Below are positions 24,941-38,200 of a stretch of 64,000 nt of DNA, one piece after another. The translations under genes were made by a program, and so were the position numbers. The notes under the pieces are model-generated. The model was not told where the DNA came from. It searched no databases and worked only from the letters and a program-made list of their open reading frames with translations. Each line of letters begins with the position of its first letter. Position 1 is the stretch's first letter. The stretch covers positions 42,938,836 to 43,002,835 of the forward strand of contig NC_088681.1 in NCBI RefSeq assembly GCF_950023065.1, read 5' to 3'. This DNA is from Planococcus citri. Its lineage: Eukaryota > Arthropoda > Insecta > Hemiptera > Pseudococcidae.

Positions 24941-24960
24941 GTGAGTAGGTTAACGCGTAC

Positions 24961-27900
24961 ATTAATTATGGGATTTTACCCCGATCGAATGCATTCAGAT
25001 TAACTATTATATTGTATTGTTAATCACGAATACCTGCCTGCGTACACGAGGATTTAGTGTGAACCATGGAAGTAGGTAGGACGTAGAAGGGCGCAATTAT
25101 ATCAGGCGTTCCTATTAGATTTAAATTATTCTCCTTTCTGTCGACAAACGTGTATTTCATAACTTTTAGTTATACTATTTCTCTAACATAGATGTAGGAG
25201 TTATGCCTATGTTAGTTGCACTAGTCTTAGTATCGTAACTTCTAAAGTACTAACTTATCTGTAATATTTCATGAATATATCAAACTTTTCGGGACATGAA
25301 ATGTTCAACTGATTGTTCTCATTTACAGTCTTCTTTATTTAAATGAATAGTATTGATTGGAAAAGAGGAGCTCTCTCCGACATTTGAGCTAGCATGTACT
25401 GAGAAATTATTCCTTTTCTAAGGAATAATTTTAAGAATGGTTCCCTTGATATTTAATACCATTATTCCTCTTCAATGTGATTATTCTTACCTCCCTTCTT
25501 TATCACAAAATTCCCTTCACCACTATTACAGTAGTTTGATAATTGGAGTAGGTACTACTTATAGGGACTATTTAGGAAAATTTAAACCGAAGAGTAATTT
25601 ATTATTTTGCTTGTTCATTTTTGCCAGAATTGTCAAAAAGGGTCAATTTTTAAAAACTTTGTCAAACAGTCTATATTGTTCTTGTCGAAATTGTCCAAGA
25701 AACCATGTTTTTACCAAAATTGTCACTAAAGGGTCAATTTTTGGCAAGCTAACAAAAAGTTGTTTTTTCGTTAAAATTCACATGATGAAGTACATACGAG
25801 TAGTTTTTTAATAAATAAAGTAGTCGAATGGTGGTAATTTTTCACAAAATTGCTGAAAAACTTGTATTTTTTTGCCAAGACGTCCAAAAAGCATTGGATT
25901 TTGCCTTTCCCGACTGAAAAGTCCTCTTCTAATTTCATAGTTTATCAAACAAAATTCTACAAAATTGCTTAAAAGTATACTTTTTTTTGTCAAATTTCAT
26001 TTCCCCTCTCCCTCAAATTCAATTTTTTTCAGTGTTTATGGAAATTTTTCGGTGTTTTTGAAATTTTCTCTGGTTACGCCCGAAGTACCCCCACGAAAAA
26101 AGCCCTGGGTATCACCTAATTTTTCACAAAAAGAGCAAATCGTTCTAGTGTAAAAATTACTTAAAAATTGAAAGTGTTGACGAAAAGTCAAAAGTGTGTC
26201 AATTCAGTCCATTTTATAGTAGAAAAAATCACCAAAAAAACAGAACATTAAAAATTAAAATAAATTGTTTAACAAAGCAAGAATTTTTGCAATTTGAAAA
26301 AAAATTCTGACAAAATAATTAAGCAAGATTTTGACAATTTTAACTACTTAATATTAGAGCGTTTTGGAAATTTCTGGCAAAAAGTAATACTTTTTGGCAT
26401 TTAAAAAAAAAATGAGACTTTTTGGAATTTTTTTCAAGAAATGACAATTTCAATTTCTTAACAATTTTGTTTTTTTCTTTTAAAAAACGAGAATTTTTTA
26501 CAATTTTTGGCAAAAATTGAGACTTTGGAAGAAAGGTAAAAATCTTAACAATTTTCTAAAAAGCTAGAACCCTTTCAAAAACCAAAAATTTGGCAATTTT
26601 AGAGAAAAATAGAAACTTTGGGGAGTCATTGGCACAGAAATTAGGTACGTAGTACATTTTTTCGCAATGTTTTTTTTTTGAAGAGTGAGAATTACATGTT
26701 AATTTTTGAGGTTAAAAAACTGCATTTCTTGACACCTAAGCTTTGACAATTGACAATTTTTAGTAAAAAAGTGAGATTTTTCAATGGCTAAAACGTTAGC
26801 TTCTGGGCAAAAAAGAAAAACTGACAGTTCTGGCGAAAAAGTTATTGGCAAAAAATAATTTCTTTTTCGCAATCTTGGTTGGAAATGGAAGGCTTTTTTT
26901 CAATTTTTCAGTCAAAACGAAGACTTTTTGGCATTTGAACGAGATTTTTGAGCAATTTTTTTGGGGAAAAAAAACTTTACCAATTGGTATTCATTTTTTT
27001 CTCCTTCAAGATGCATAAGGAAATTGATTTTTTTAAATTTGTTTTTTAAAAAAGGGGAAAAAAGTAACTTTATCAACCGACACGTTGAAAAAGGAAGTAA
27101 CTTTTGTAAGTTAGTTACTGACATACTAAGGGACAGTAGCTCAATGTAGGTTTAAACTCAGTTTCACATAAACTCGGTTAAAATTCAAGTAAAAATTATT
27201 GGCTACTTCTTAGCATTCTTACCAAAATTTGTATTCATACGTCATTTCAACTTGATTCGAGTTTGTTCACAGACAAGTTAACCTACAACTCTGGTTTAAG
27301 CCCCAATTGTGCTAACGGTACTAAGTAAAACAAAAAGGTCTAAAATCTAATCGAAATAAGTAGATAATTTCAGTGTTTATTCAACAATGAAATTTTCTGG
27401 AAAAATCACCTGAAATCAATTTTAAATCACTTGAAAATCACAAAAAAGTCCCAAAATTGTCTAGAAAAGAATTCAACATTGAAATATTGTGATGAGCAGG
27501 AGTGCCTTAACCCCCATTGGTGGTTCGTGATGTAATTCCTCTGTGGGAAATATTAGCGTAATTCTTCCATAAGAGTGGGGAAAACAGGTATACCTATGTG
27601 TTAAATTCTATAGATCTTTGGTCGGATATGAAGATCTAAAACTAACGAGAACCACATCTAGTTTAGCAACTCGAGTAAGCTAATGCTTTTTGTCAACAGT
27701 AAAAATACAGAGGCAGGCAAGGGCCACCCCCTCATCCTCTAATAGTGATGTTTCCATTTATTGGTTAATATGTGTTTGAATTAATGTAAATTAACGCGAT
27801 GTCGATTTGATTTATGGTTTCTCGGATCATCTCTCTATCATCTGGACTTAAAAGAGATGTACCAAATTTTTACATGTCGTCTTTCTACCAATAGCTCCCG

Positions 27901-30900
27901 CCGCACCTAGTATTAGGGGATGCAAGGGAAAGGCAGTCAACGTGTACAGTGTTAGGGGGAGGTTGAAATACCTTTCCTGCAGGTAGCGTTCATCCATCTT
28001 CAATTAATCGAATAAATATTGAAATGGTGAGTGTTTAACAGTCATTAATTCAATATTTTTAGGCAAGAGATATGATTTTAATGCATCTCCGATTGATCTG
28101 TCATACCTTTATTGTGCAATTGCCAGGTTTTCCTGTGAACGTTTGTTGTTTTGATTTATCTAGTCAGATTGGCCTCTGACCATAGAAGCAAGGTAGTATT
28201 TGCATTGTTCACACATGAGATAAATATTTATTATAATATAATACTTATTTAGTTTAATTTTACCGAGCTGTTTATAATTAATAATTACATCATTAAACAC
28301 GTATAAACTATTCTGTCAAGGTGTTCAATTCATTTTGAGACCTTTCTGATGTAGTTGGGACTGTTAAGGATCTAAAAGCCTGCTCTCGGAGCTAGTCAGG
28401 TAGAAGAGAAAATATTCCCTCCCCAGGGAATAATTCTTGGAAAATCCCTACCCAGTACTTATGATAATTTTCACCATCTCTGATTTTTCTCACTCTCCTC
28501 TTTACAATATCACTCAAAAGTTGTTTGGAAATCAATTTTAAGAAAAGTTGGAACAAAATATGTTCAGCATTGAATTCAAAGCCATCTGAAACCGATTTCA
28601 AATCACTTAAAAAATGAGAGAATCACTTCAAAATGGTTTGAAAATGAATCAATTTGAAAAAACTCATTGCAGAACAAGTAAGTAGGTAATGTGCCTACTT
28701 AATCTCGAAATTAAAGAGAATCAAGAGCCTTCGAATAAATGGAAAAAACACTTCAAATAATATTGTGAAAATCCATTTAAATTCTGGAATAAAATTCAAA
28801 TATAGAGTATAAATTCATTTCAAAAAACGTTCAAAAAAGCACCAAAAATGAAAAAACTGTCTCAAAATTTTCTATAAAGCGTTCGTTTGCAACAAAAAAA
28901 AATATAAAATGGTAAGTAGGATTTTTTGAGACACCTCGCCATCGAGAAATTCAATAAAGCCAAAAAAATCATCACTTGAACTGGAAATTTATAAATCATA
29001 CTTGTCGGAACATAATTCACGATGCTCAACTTTTCCCATCTGAAAAAATGAAATTTTTTCTCAATTATATTTTACTCTTTATCTCAGCCTCCGAGATCAA
29101 AAAAATGATAATCTTTTTCCAGTTTAAAAGAAAGGAGAAAGATTTAAAGACCTGAATGAGATAATTTCTGCCATTTCTTTGAAAAAGTTAAGAATGACTC
29201 TGGTATGTCTATGTACCTATTTACTTTTAGGTACTTATTTCCTTTAAAATTCCTCCCCTCCCTTCTTGTTCAGTGTATCTGTAAACACAGAAATAGCTGT
29301 AATAAGATTGACATTTATTACACAGAACGTGGGTGTGGTACTAAGCCTAACAGGAATCATTTTTTTTTTCCTTTTTGAAAAATGGGGAAACTCGCTAAAA
29401 ATATCTCCGCAAATACACACGACAACGATGAGATATCGGCGTACCCTACCAACGTCAAGGAGAAGTTAAGAAGTAAAGCATGACAGGGGAAGAAGAGGGG
29501 AAGCTACAGCAGTAGACGAAGGAAAACGACGCGAAGTTTGTTATTTCATCCCTTCATCCGTTTCGCATAATGTTTCCGTTTATTTATAATTTAAAATATA
29601 TTTACTTTAATACTTTGTTTTACTTCCTAATGCGTATTACTTTTTATAAGGTCGTCTTCTTCTTCTGCATCTTCCTATGCTATGCCATCGGTATACTTTT
29701 TTTTCTCGCTCTAAGTGTTTCGCTTTTCCTTTATACGAGACTGCTTTTCATTTTCATTTATTTATTGTCTCCAACTAGCCACCGTTTGCAGTTATTTTCG
29801 ATTACATAAGTAGACTATGTTATGTTTTTACACTAAGGTTTCCTTTTTTTGTTTAGATTAACCTTGACAATACTTTCTCCTTGTAGATGTTAAATTTCCA
29901 TGACTCCGAGACTCTAGTTAAGATGATGAACTTGAACGGCGTTCGTTTTTTCGCATGTCCGGAACAGAATAATACGCCAAAAGATTCAAGAGCAAAATGG
30001 TCGTGTAGATATAACGAAGCAAAAAAGAAAACATTGTTAATTCTAGAAGAAAAAAAAATTCTGCTTCCCTTTCTCTTTTTTTCACCCATAATTTATTAAG
30101 ATCTTGTTCACGAACTGTGTATCGTAGCGAGTTGTCGTCGTCGTCTGTCGTAGAGTTATTACGACGAAGAGCTCGAATTAAAAATAACGAACCCGAATGA
30201 ACTCGTTAGCGCACGTGAAAAAATGAAAAAGCTGTCGTCGATTTAAACGCGTCCAAATTGTGTGTACTTGGACTTACACATTAGTGTAGGTATCTTACCT
30301 TCCTACTAAAGTACTCGCAGTATACGACTACAATGTCGTTATTGTTGAAAAATTATTACTTACTACGAAGCGTAATGATCTCATGTACGAGTACGAGGAA
30401 AGCACCAGGTTCAGTATCGTGGAAAATTCTCGATGTCCGGACAACATGTACTCTACCTATGACATGGATTTAGTAGAAAAGCGAAAGTACATTTGCATTG
30501 AATAAGCGAGTTATTAAACTTGAACCAGAAAATATAATTGATTTGATTGTAAGTCATGTACATAAAAAAATAACCTAATTTACCATACATTACTTTGGTA
30601 ATTTGGAAGATAAATTTTAATCGCTCGTTTAAAGATCTAGTTTTTGTAGTTTGTCGTAAAAATGTTTCCGAGAAAGTAGTCGTTACTGGGAGAAAAAATG
30701 TTGGGATTTATGTTTAAAATTTTCGAAAATTGGATATTTTTGAAGAAAAATAATTAAGAGTTATTTCTTATTTACGTTAAAACGAACTTCAACAATTATT
30801 GGTCAACTCTCCAGGTATCTTTGTAAGGTATTTTTACCAGTGAAGCTTTCTTGAATTATAGAAGTGAACCTTTTACTTCAGGTTTCTCGACCATCTACGA

Positions 30901-31390
30901 GTATTTTATAAATTCAAGTGTTTAAACATTTATTTCGAATCTGGTCTGAATTTTTCCATCCATTCTACTTGTTTCTATGAATTTTAATAATTAACGCGGA
31001 GCTTTAATTAAACGTCTTTATTTTTTCTTATATGTACTTTCCATTGACGTAATATGCACAAATTTACCTAATCCGCAAATTTCGGCATTTCTCGTCATTT
31101 ATGCTATTTTTTGCAATGATTTTTACATACATTGTAATTCATGCTAAATGGTCATCATCAACTGTTGTAAGCCTGCAAGGTCAATCATGCTGTCATATCA
31201 AGGATTCAATTTCAGTCGAATTTTCGTACCTACGAGCATTCATTCGCCAGATGTAATATGTATTTGTTTACGTTGAAAAAAAAATTCCAATATTTCTAGA
31301 GCTTTGCACTTCTTCCTGTCCCTTCTCCCTGTACATAGGTCAATAATTTACAAATATAGCAACAAACAAAATAAGCTGATTTCATCTCTT
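24961..31390. other. gene-poor AT-rich stretch
   Basis: No convincing gene. 25600-27100 is full of local repeats of 'tttggcaatttt'/'ggcaaaaa' type. Two related hairpins occur near 25405 and 28412 (see findings). 29570-29830 is pyrimidine-rich on the + strand and has a chance membrane-like frame. 30100-30260 is a small CpG-richer patch with TCG repeats. Confidence 0.45.
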
Positions 31391-31399
31391 CACTCATGC

Positions 31400-33087
31400 A
31401 GTTGACTCATCCGAACGTTTTTTGTCTCCTCTGAGTAAATCATCGCGAACGAATCATCTTCAAATTCGGGTCGATGGATTTGAAAACGTCGGATTTGATT
31501 TAATTTAGTAGTGATTCAATCGTTCTTGATGAATAAAAGTCGATTTTCAACAAAATGTTTGCGAACGATTTGAGTGAAGCTTTTGATGATAAGATTCAAA
31601 GATGGAAACTGCCAAGTACAATTTGATTTTTCGGGGATCCGTTCGTTCGCGATTGGTGTTATTCTCTAAGCAAATCGTTCACGAACGAATCATGCACCAT
31701 TTTTTTGAAAAGTTGAACAATTTTCCATTTTCTCATCGTCGTGAATTATCTGACTTAATTTTCAAGTGATTCAGTCGTTCTCGAATGATTCAGTCGTTCT
31801 CGAATGATTCATCGTATCTGAATCGTATCTGAGCAAATCGTTCGCGAACGATTGAGTTCAAATATTTTTGTTGATAGGATTAAAACATTTAAAACTGTCA
31901 AGTATGTTATCTTCGCCTGATTTGATTTTTCAGTGATTCATTCGTTCGCGAACGATTTGCTCGAAGGATGAAAACCGTTCGCGAACGAATCATGCACCAT
32001 TTTTTTTTGCGAAAATGAAGAATTTTCCGTTTTGTCATCGTTGTGCATTATCTGACTTGATTTTCAAATGATTCAGTCGTTCTCGAATGATTCATTGTAT
32101 GTCAGCAAATCGTTCGCCAACGAACGAGCTCAATTATTGTTGATAGGATTAAAAGTGTCAAGTTGAGTTACGTTATCCATGCCCGATTTGATTTTTCAGT
32201 GATTCATTCGTTCGCGAACGATTTGCCCAAAGGATGAAAACCGTTCGCGAACGAATCACGTAACATTTTTTTACAAAATTGAAGAATTTTCGCTTTTCCG
32301 TATCGTCATTGTTGTGCATTATCTGACTTGATTTTCAAGTGATTCAGTCGTTCTCTCGAATGATTACTCGTATTTGAGCAAATCATTCGCGAACGATTGA
32401 GTCCAATTTCTGTTGATAGGATTAAAACTGTCAAGTTAAGTATGTTATCTTCGCCTGATTTGATTTTTCAATGATTCATTCGTTCGCGAACGATTTTCTC
32501 AGAAGATGAAAACTGTTCGCGAACGATTCATTCGCAATTTCGCACTTATAAATTGAAGAATTTGCTATTTTTTGTCTTCCTGAATATTGTCTGAAATGAT
32601 TTTCAAATGATTCAGTCATTCTCGAATGATTCATCGTATCTCAGAAATCGTTCGCGAACGAATAAGTCCAGTTTTTGATGATCGAATTAAAGCTGTCGAA
32701 TTTTTAAATATCATATAATTATGCCTAATTTGGTTTCAATTTTCAGTGATTCATTCGTACGTGAACGGTTATATTCCTCAAGAAAATCGTTCGCGAACGA
32801 ATCATTCGCAATTTTATACTTGTAAATTAAAAAATTTCTCGTTTCGTCTTGTCGTATATTATCTGACTCAATTTTTAAATGATTCAGTCGTTCTCGAATG
32901 ATTCGTCGTATCTGAGCAAATCGTTCACGAGTGATTGAGTTCAATTTTTTATGATAAGATTCAAAATTCAAATTGTCATGATTCGTTGTGCCATTCATGC
33001 CTACTCAATTCGATTTTTCCGAGATTCATTCGTTCGCCAATGGTTCTTTTTTTCTGAGCAATCGTTCACGAATAAATCATTCGCAAT
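31400..33087. repeat. satellite of about 270 bp with GTTCGCGAAC palindromes
   Basis: Tandem units can be anchored on 'gattcattcgttcgcgaacga' or its variants at 31642, 31941, 32207, 32479, 32754 and 33029, giving spacings of 299, 266, 272, 275 and 275 bp. Each unit has three palindromic boxes (forward, 'aaaccgttcgcgaacgaatca', and 'tgagcaaatcgttcgcgaac') separated by conserved text such as 'ttatctgacttgattttcaa' and 'ttctcgaatgattca'. About ten near-perfect (A/G)TTCGCGAAC motifs are present. No coding frame is maintained. The array is cut by an FB2 element and resumes at about 34420. Confidence 0.85.
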
Positions 33088-34415
33088 AGGAGTAATTGCA
33101 CCCCCCCCCCCCGCCGATCCTCCGGGACAACTTTTTTCTTAAAGGGGACATCCTAAGGAACATTTTAAAGCAAAGTTGTCAAAAAAAAAAGTTGGCCTTA
33201 CTTACAAAATGGCGGCCATTTTGATTGACAGGTCAGTCGAAATCGCAGATTTTGCGTTTTAACATAGGACTTGCACGAACTTTTTCAAACTTTACATAGG
33301 TAGATCGAAAGATCATGCAAAAATTTACCACCTGTCCAAATTTCAAGTGCTAAAGTGCGTTTTTCGATTTTTGGTGAATTTTTGAAAATCGAATTTAGGC
33401 CAAAAATGAGGGGAAAAATCAAAATTTTACCAAATTGACCAAGAAAGCTGAAATTTGGGATATACCCTATTTTCGACATGCCAAATCGATTGGAAACGGT
33501 TTCAACCCGTTTTGAGCAGTTCTGGAGCCTCCAGCAGATTTTTGAAACTCGAAATTCCCGCAAAATTCTATCAAATTGGAGTTGTAAAGCTAAAATTTAT
33601 TCTAAAAACTAATTTCAATACGCTACGAAGCACTGCAGGTGAATTTCAAGTGGTTTTAGAGCCTCCAGCAACTTTTTGAAAATTCCTGAAACTTCCAGCA
33701 GATTTTTGAAACTTTTAAATTTTCACAAAATTTCATCAAATGGAGATGGAAAGCTGAAATTTACTCTACACTCCAATTTTAACACCCTCTGAAAACGACT
33801 TCTGGTGGATTTAAAGTCATTTTAGAGCCTCCAACGACTTCTTTGATAATTACTGGAGCCTCCAGTAGATTTTTGAAACTTGAAATTTCCCCAAAATGTT
33901 ATCAAACCAAGATGGAGAGTCGAAATTCATTCTGCAAACTAATTTCAATACGCTACGAAGTTGACTGCTGGTGAATTTCAAGTCGTTTTGGAGCATCCAG
34001 CAACTTTTTGAAAGGTTTTATGACGTTTTTTTGGAAAATTGAAATTTCCTAAAAGTAGCTGGAAGCATTCAAAACCATTTGAAACCACCATGTAGTCTGC
34101 GAAGTAAACTTCAACTTGCCAACTCCATTTGATAAATTAATGTTGGGGAAATTTTAAGTTTCAAAAATCTACTGGAGGCTCCAGTAATTTTCAAAAAAAG
34201 TCGCTGGAGGCCCTAAAATGCCTTGAACTCACCTGAAGTCGTCTTCAGAGGGTGTTAAAATGGGAGTGTAGAGTAAATTTCAGCTTTCCATCTCCATTTG
34301 ATAAAATTTTGTGAAAATTTAAAGTTCCTAAAAACTGCTGGAGGCTCCAGTAATTTTCAAAAAAAAGTCGCTGGAGGCCCTAAAATTACTTGAACCCACC
34401 TGAAGTCTATCGGTT
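33088..34415. mobile_element. FB2 inverted-repeat element, copy 3 (one end truncated)
   Basis: The left end carries the FB2 terminal sequence from 'aggagtaattgc' through the C run and 'gatcctccgggacaac' to 'aaaatggcggccattttg', nearly identical to the right arm of copy 1 read inverted. The interior follows copy 1 in inverse order. The opposite terminal arm is missing: similarity stops in 'aagtctatcgg' near 34410. Inserted within a unit of the 270-bp satellite. Confidence 0.85.
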
Positions 34416-34610
34416 AAGTAAAAGAATCGGCCGTTTTGTCTTGTTTGTACCATCCGATTTGATTTCCAAATGATTTAGCAGTAAGTGCTTGATTCGTAAA
34501 CAAATCTATTCCAATTTTTGTTGATCCTTTAGGTTTGCAGGCTGATGTCAACTCGCTTTCGATGAATGCTCGTGAACGAATTATCTTCAATTGTCAATAT
34601 AATGCACTTA
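34416..34610. repeat. continuation of the 270-bp satellite
   Basis: 'ggccgttttgtcttgtttgtac', 'tccgatttgatttccaaatgatt' and 'gaatgctcgtgaacgaatt' are diverged forms of satellite blocks, which shows that the array once ran through the insertion site. Confidence 0.6.
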
Positions 34611-34895
34611 AAAATTCCATAAAACATTAAAAAAATAGATATATGAAAAGCTCATGATTTCTGTAAAATTATCAAAAAATCAATAACATGCATTGATGTC
34701 GAAATTGACACAACCTTAATCAAATTTTGCACACAATCGTGTACCAATTAGGTATTTTGTACATTCAGCAAGAAAATTTGGTATTTCAGCTCATACGTAA
34801 TATTATGCCTGTGATAGACTATTATTGTCCATCTAGCTCACCACAGGTAGTAAAAGTACCTGTCACAAACACTCCGCGTAGTGAAATTTTTCGCT

Positions 34896-34921
34896 ATTTT
34901 TTTTTTTTTTTTTTTTTTTTT
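34896..34921. repeat. poly-T run
   Basis: About 25 consecutive T after 'cgctatt', directly visible. A possible tail of a minus-strand retroposed sequence, but no body is recognised. Confidence 0.7.
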
Positions 34922-35639
34922 GATTCGCTCGTTCGTGTGCAATAACTACGAGTATACTTTGCAACTAACGAACTAAAACAAATTGATTTTTATCCTCTCT
35001 GTTCTGTCATTTGGTAACTTGGTATTGCTGCAGAGAGAAGAAGAAGTTTTAATTGAACGTTCGCGGAATGCGAAATAATAATTGCATTAAATGCGGGGTT
35101 TTTTATTTATTTTTTATTACCCGCGTTACTTTCCCTGTATTTCTCTATTTTTTCAATTCCAAGACAAAACGTAGAGTGGGCAAAACTACCACTGCAGTAG
35201 ATTTGCAGATTAATCGTAGTTAAAGTTGAAATTGTAGGTATTCCGGTACGAAAATTCAATAATAATTGCATATTTGAATCGTATTCGTAACCTTGCTCTA
35301 TCTGTTCACTGTTCAGTAGGTAGATATAGCTGGATTCCTGAATATTATTAATACGAAAAACTTTTCTCTTCGATGTTATGTAAAGTCTGGTAATCGATAC
35401 GAACTCGAAAAAAAGTTACACGATAGGAAAATATCCATCGAAACGAGGAAATTAGCCATGCCACCCGGTCGAAGATGGTATAGCTTGGTTCAGCAGATGT
35501 GTTTTGAAAGTCTCTGTGGTATACGAGTAGGCATAACGCGTGATTGAAGAATATCGTTTGAATATACAATTATTCGTACAGTACATGTTGCATAAATTTG
35601 GATGAATTTTATGAATTTTTTTTTTTTGAGATTAACTGG

Positions 35640-36010
35640 TACTTTTAAAATGTTTCTGGATACTCCAGAATGACTTGAAACCACCTCCTGTCGACTCAGC
35701 ATGTTAAAATCAGGATATTGAGTGGTTTTTAGATTCCCAGCTTCAATTTGGTAAAATTTTGTAGAAATTTAAACTTTCAAAAATCTGTTGGATGCTCCAG
35801 GACGTTGTATGCATATATACCCAATTTTGTACTTTCTAGGTTGAATATATATTTGTTTTTTTTTTGCATTTTTGGGCCAAAGTTTTGTTTTTAAAAATTC
35901 ACCAAAAATTTTTAAAAAACGCCCTTTAGCACCTGAAATTTTGGATGGGGAAATCTGATATCAATATTATTGTATGTTCTTCCAACCTAATTTTGTGCAG
36001 GTCAAAAGTC
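35640..36010. mobile_element. FB2 element fragment
   Basis: Diverged interior FB2 blocks: 'atgacttgaaaccacct', 'tttggtaaaattttgtagaaattt', 'tcaaaaatctgttggatgctcc', 'aaaattcaccaaaaat' and 'tttagcacctgaaatttt', in the order seen in the intact copies. Both terminal arms are absent. Confidence 0.55.
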
Positions 36011-36019
36011 GTTAGGGTA

Positions 36020-37580
36020 GTTCGGGGTACCTCCCTCATTTACAGGCTTTTAATTTGAACGCCATCCCACGATCGTTTTCATGCAATTTCTAAACAGAGA
36101 CACGATATTTTCAAACCCCTAACTTTACGAAATACAGAATATTTTTCGAAAATTATTCTGCATCGGTTAGATTAATAACACGAGAACTAAACTCGTGTGA
36201 AACGCGCGACCATTGACCATTCTCGACATAAATTCATATCACGTACAAAATCTAGATAATCAGGTTGGAGTTCGCAACTCTGCCATAAATCCTTCAGTCG
36301 TACGTCGAAAAAAAAAAACAAAAACAAAACAAACCGTACCCATTTGGGGAATCCGAGTGATGGATATGTACACGGTTGCAGGAAAAATTAAAGCGAAAAA
36401 CTCGACCGCAAGAAATCATCGAGCTCGAGTTTTCCCTACAGACGGTAAAAAGCTGCGCTCGTCACTGGGTAACTTTATGAAATTACCGCGCCTATGTAAA
36501 CAAAAGAAGGACTAGAGAGGTACCTACGAGTTGTCGTCTTCTTCGGTATATAATGTGGAACAATCTCGAGTGCTGTGACTTTGACTGCAGCATTTTCGCC
36601 AGCAGTTGTAAGCATAGTATCTACCTGAAACGTACAAACAACGACGTGTAAATTGAAACTAATTCGATTCGAACATCGTCGCTTTTGCTGTTTCCGTTCC
36701 ATGTCAGACTAATGAAACACGTCGTCGTTGCCTTATCATTTCAGCAACGGGGTGAAGCAAAATTCAACCCCCCCCCCTCATCAAGGCGTAGTTGACGCAT
36801 GCAAAAACTCACGCGAAAACAAAATCACCTAAAGAAAAAAAAATTCCCAAACGAATTTAAATTTAATGCTACGCGAGAAACACGACGATTTACACCAAGA
36901 GACGTGCAATTAAATACGATTTTTAGAGATCAAAGGACGTAGCGACGAGGCAGGGTGTGAAAGCTGAAAATTTCAGAATATAAGGAGGACGAGAGCGAAG
37001 TGGTGGTTAAAACTCGAAACGTGCGTTGGCCTTTTAAACGAGGACGACGATACCAAAACGCGCAAAATACTACCAGTTTGGAAAATTTTTTGGACCACAT
37101 TTCGCGTTGAAACTTTGTTTTGGGGTTTTACTGCATTACCTTTTATGTTGTATAGCACTATGGCAGCCGCAACAACACCAACGGCTGCCTACTCGTATAT
37201 ACCATCGTACTCTAGAATCAATTACCGAAAGTTTTGATAGTTTAGTAATGTTTTTGCTGGCCCGAACGCTGCTTCTGCTCGTAATTAAGAATATTAACGC
37301 GAGCAAGTGGCGAAAAGAAATACTCGTTCTAGTTTTCACTAATGCGAGTAGTTATCGAATCATTCGGGTTGAATTGGTAAAAAATTGACTGGAGTCGAGA
37401 TGAAGTCGTACAAAACAGAAATTAAAAATTAAGTTGATACTCCAAGTTTATAGGCTATGGGGGAAATTATGAAATGCTAATAAAATTAACAAAAAATGAA
37501 GAGTAAAATTACCTACACTTGAAATATCTTTAAAATCTCAAAGGGTATGACAGGTTTGACGTTAAGGGGTAGAATCAGTT
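36020..37580. other. CpG-richer stretch without recognised gene
   Basis: 36200-37200 has many CG dinucleotides and overlapping open frames on both strands, none with recognisable domains. Possibly UTR or regulatory DNA; no exon can be defined. Confidence 0.35.
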
Positions 37581-37584
37581 CTTG

Positions 37585-38200
37585 GCAGCTTCTCAAACGA
37601 TACTGGACCCAAAAGGTCGACTAAGATGATGATATATTTTGAACAAACTTGTACCCCCATGGAGCTATTATTTCGGAAGTAGGAGACCAAAACGTAGTTT
37701 TTTCAGTTAATTTTTTCATTTCTCAATAAATTGAGATGAAAATTCTGTATTTTTGGAAATATGTTTCTGGAGGCGAAGGGAATCTTTGTAATTTTTTTCG
37801 AATTACTTCGATCATTTTTTGCTGACTTATGACATTTTGAAATTTTCAAGTGGCTATTTCGTGATGAAGTTTCTATAGAGGTGCTTAAAATTTCAAAATG
37901 CCATAAGTCAGCCAAAAATAATTGGAAAAATGCTAAAAAAATATATAAAGGTTCCCCTCACCACTAAAAACACACTATCGAAAACACGAAATTTTTACCT
38001 CAATTTGACGAAAAATGAAAAAATTGAGTACAAAAACCACATTTTGACCCCCCCCCCTACTGGCAAAATAATGACTCGGGGGACTCAAAAGCGTGCCGAC
38101 CCCCTCCCCCCGCCACACAGAAAAGTGTTGGCCAAAGGTTGGGTGAGCTGGAAAAAGTTGTGAAATTTGGACCAGAGTTCGAGAGTAGAAAAATTGACCT
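37585..38200. repeat. imperfect foldback, about 0.6 kb
   Basis: The left arm 37600-37840 ('ttttttcatttctcaa', 'tgctgacttatgacattttg') faces the right arm 37890-38190 ('caaaatgccataagtcagcc', 'cgaaaaatgaaaaaattgag'). The outer parts 'actggacccaaaaggtc' and the complement of 'tttggaccagagttcg' also pair. The central loop is about 40-50 bp. The two arms have different indels and C-run lengths. No coding capacity. Confidence 0.65.

Noticed and set aside
25380..25415. Hairpin near CTAG as a Helitron 3' end
   Set aside because: Similarity between the two copies continues beyond the CTAG on the outer side, so it does not mark an element terminus.
25437..25811. 124-codon plus-strand frame
   Set aside because: Runs through local AT-rich repeats ('gtcaaaaagggtcaattttt'); no protein-like character.
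29570..29809. Plus-strand frame with many hydrophobic residues (membrane-like)
   Set aside because: The hydrophobicity follows from a pyrimidine-rich strand (TTT/CTT codons); no other coding sign.
32711..32998. 95-codon minus-strand frame rich in R/E/N
   Set aside because: Lies entirely within the 270-bp satellite; other units do not keep the frame.
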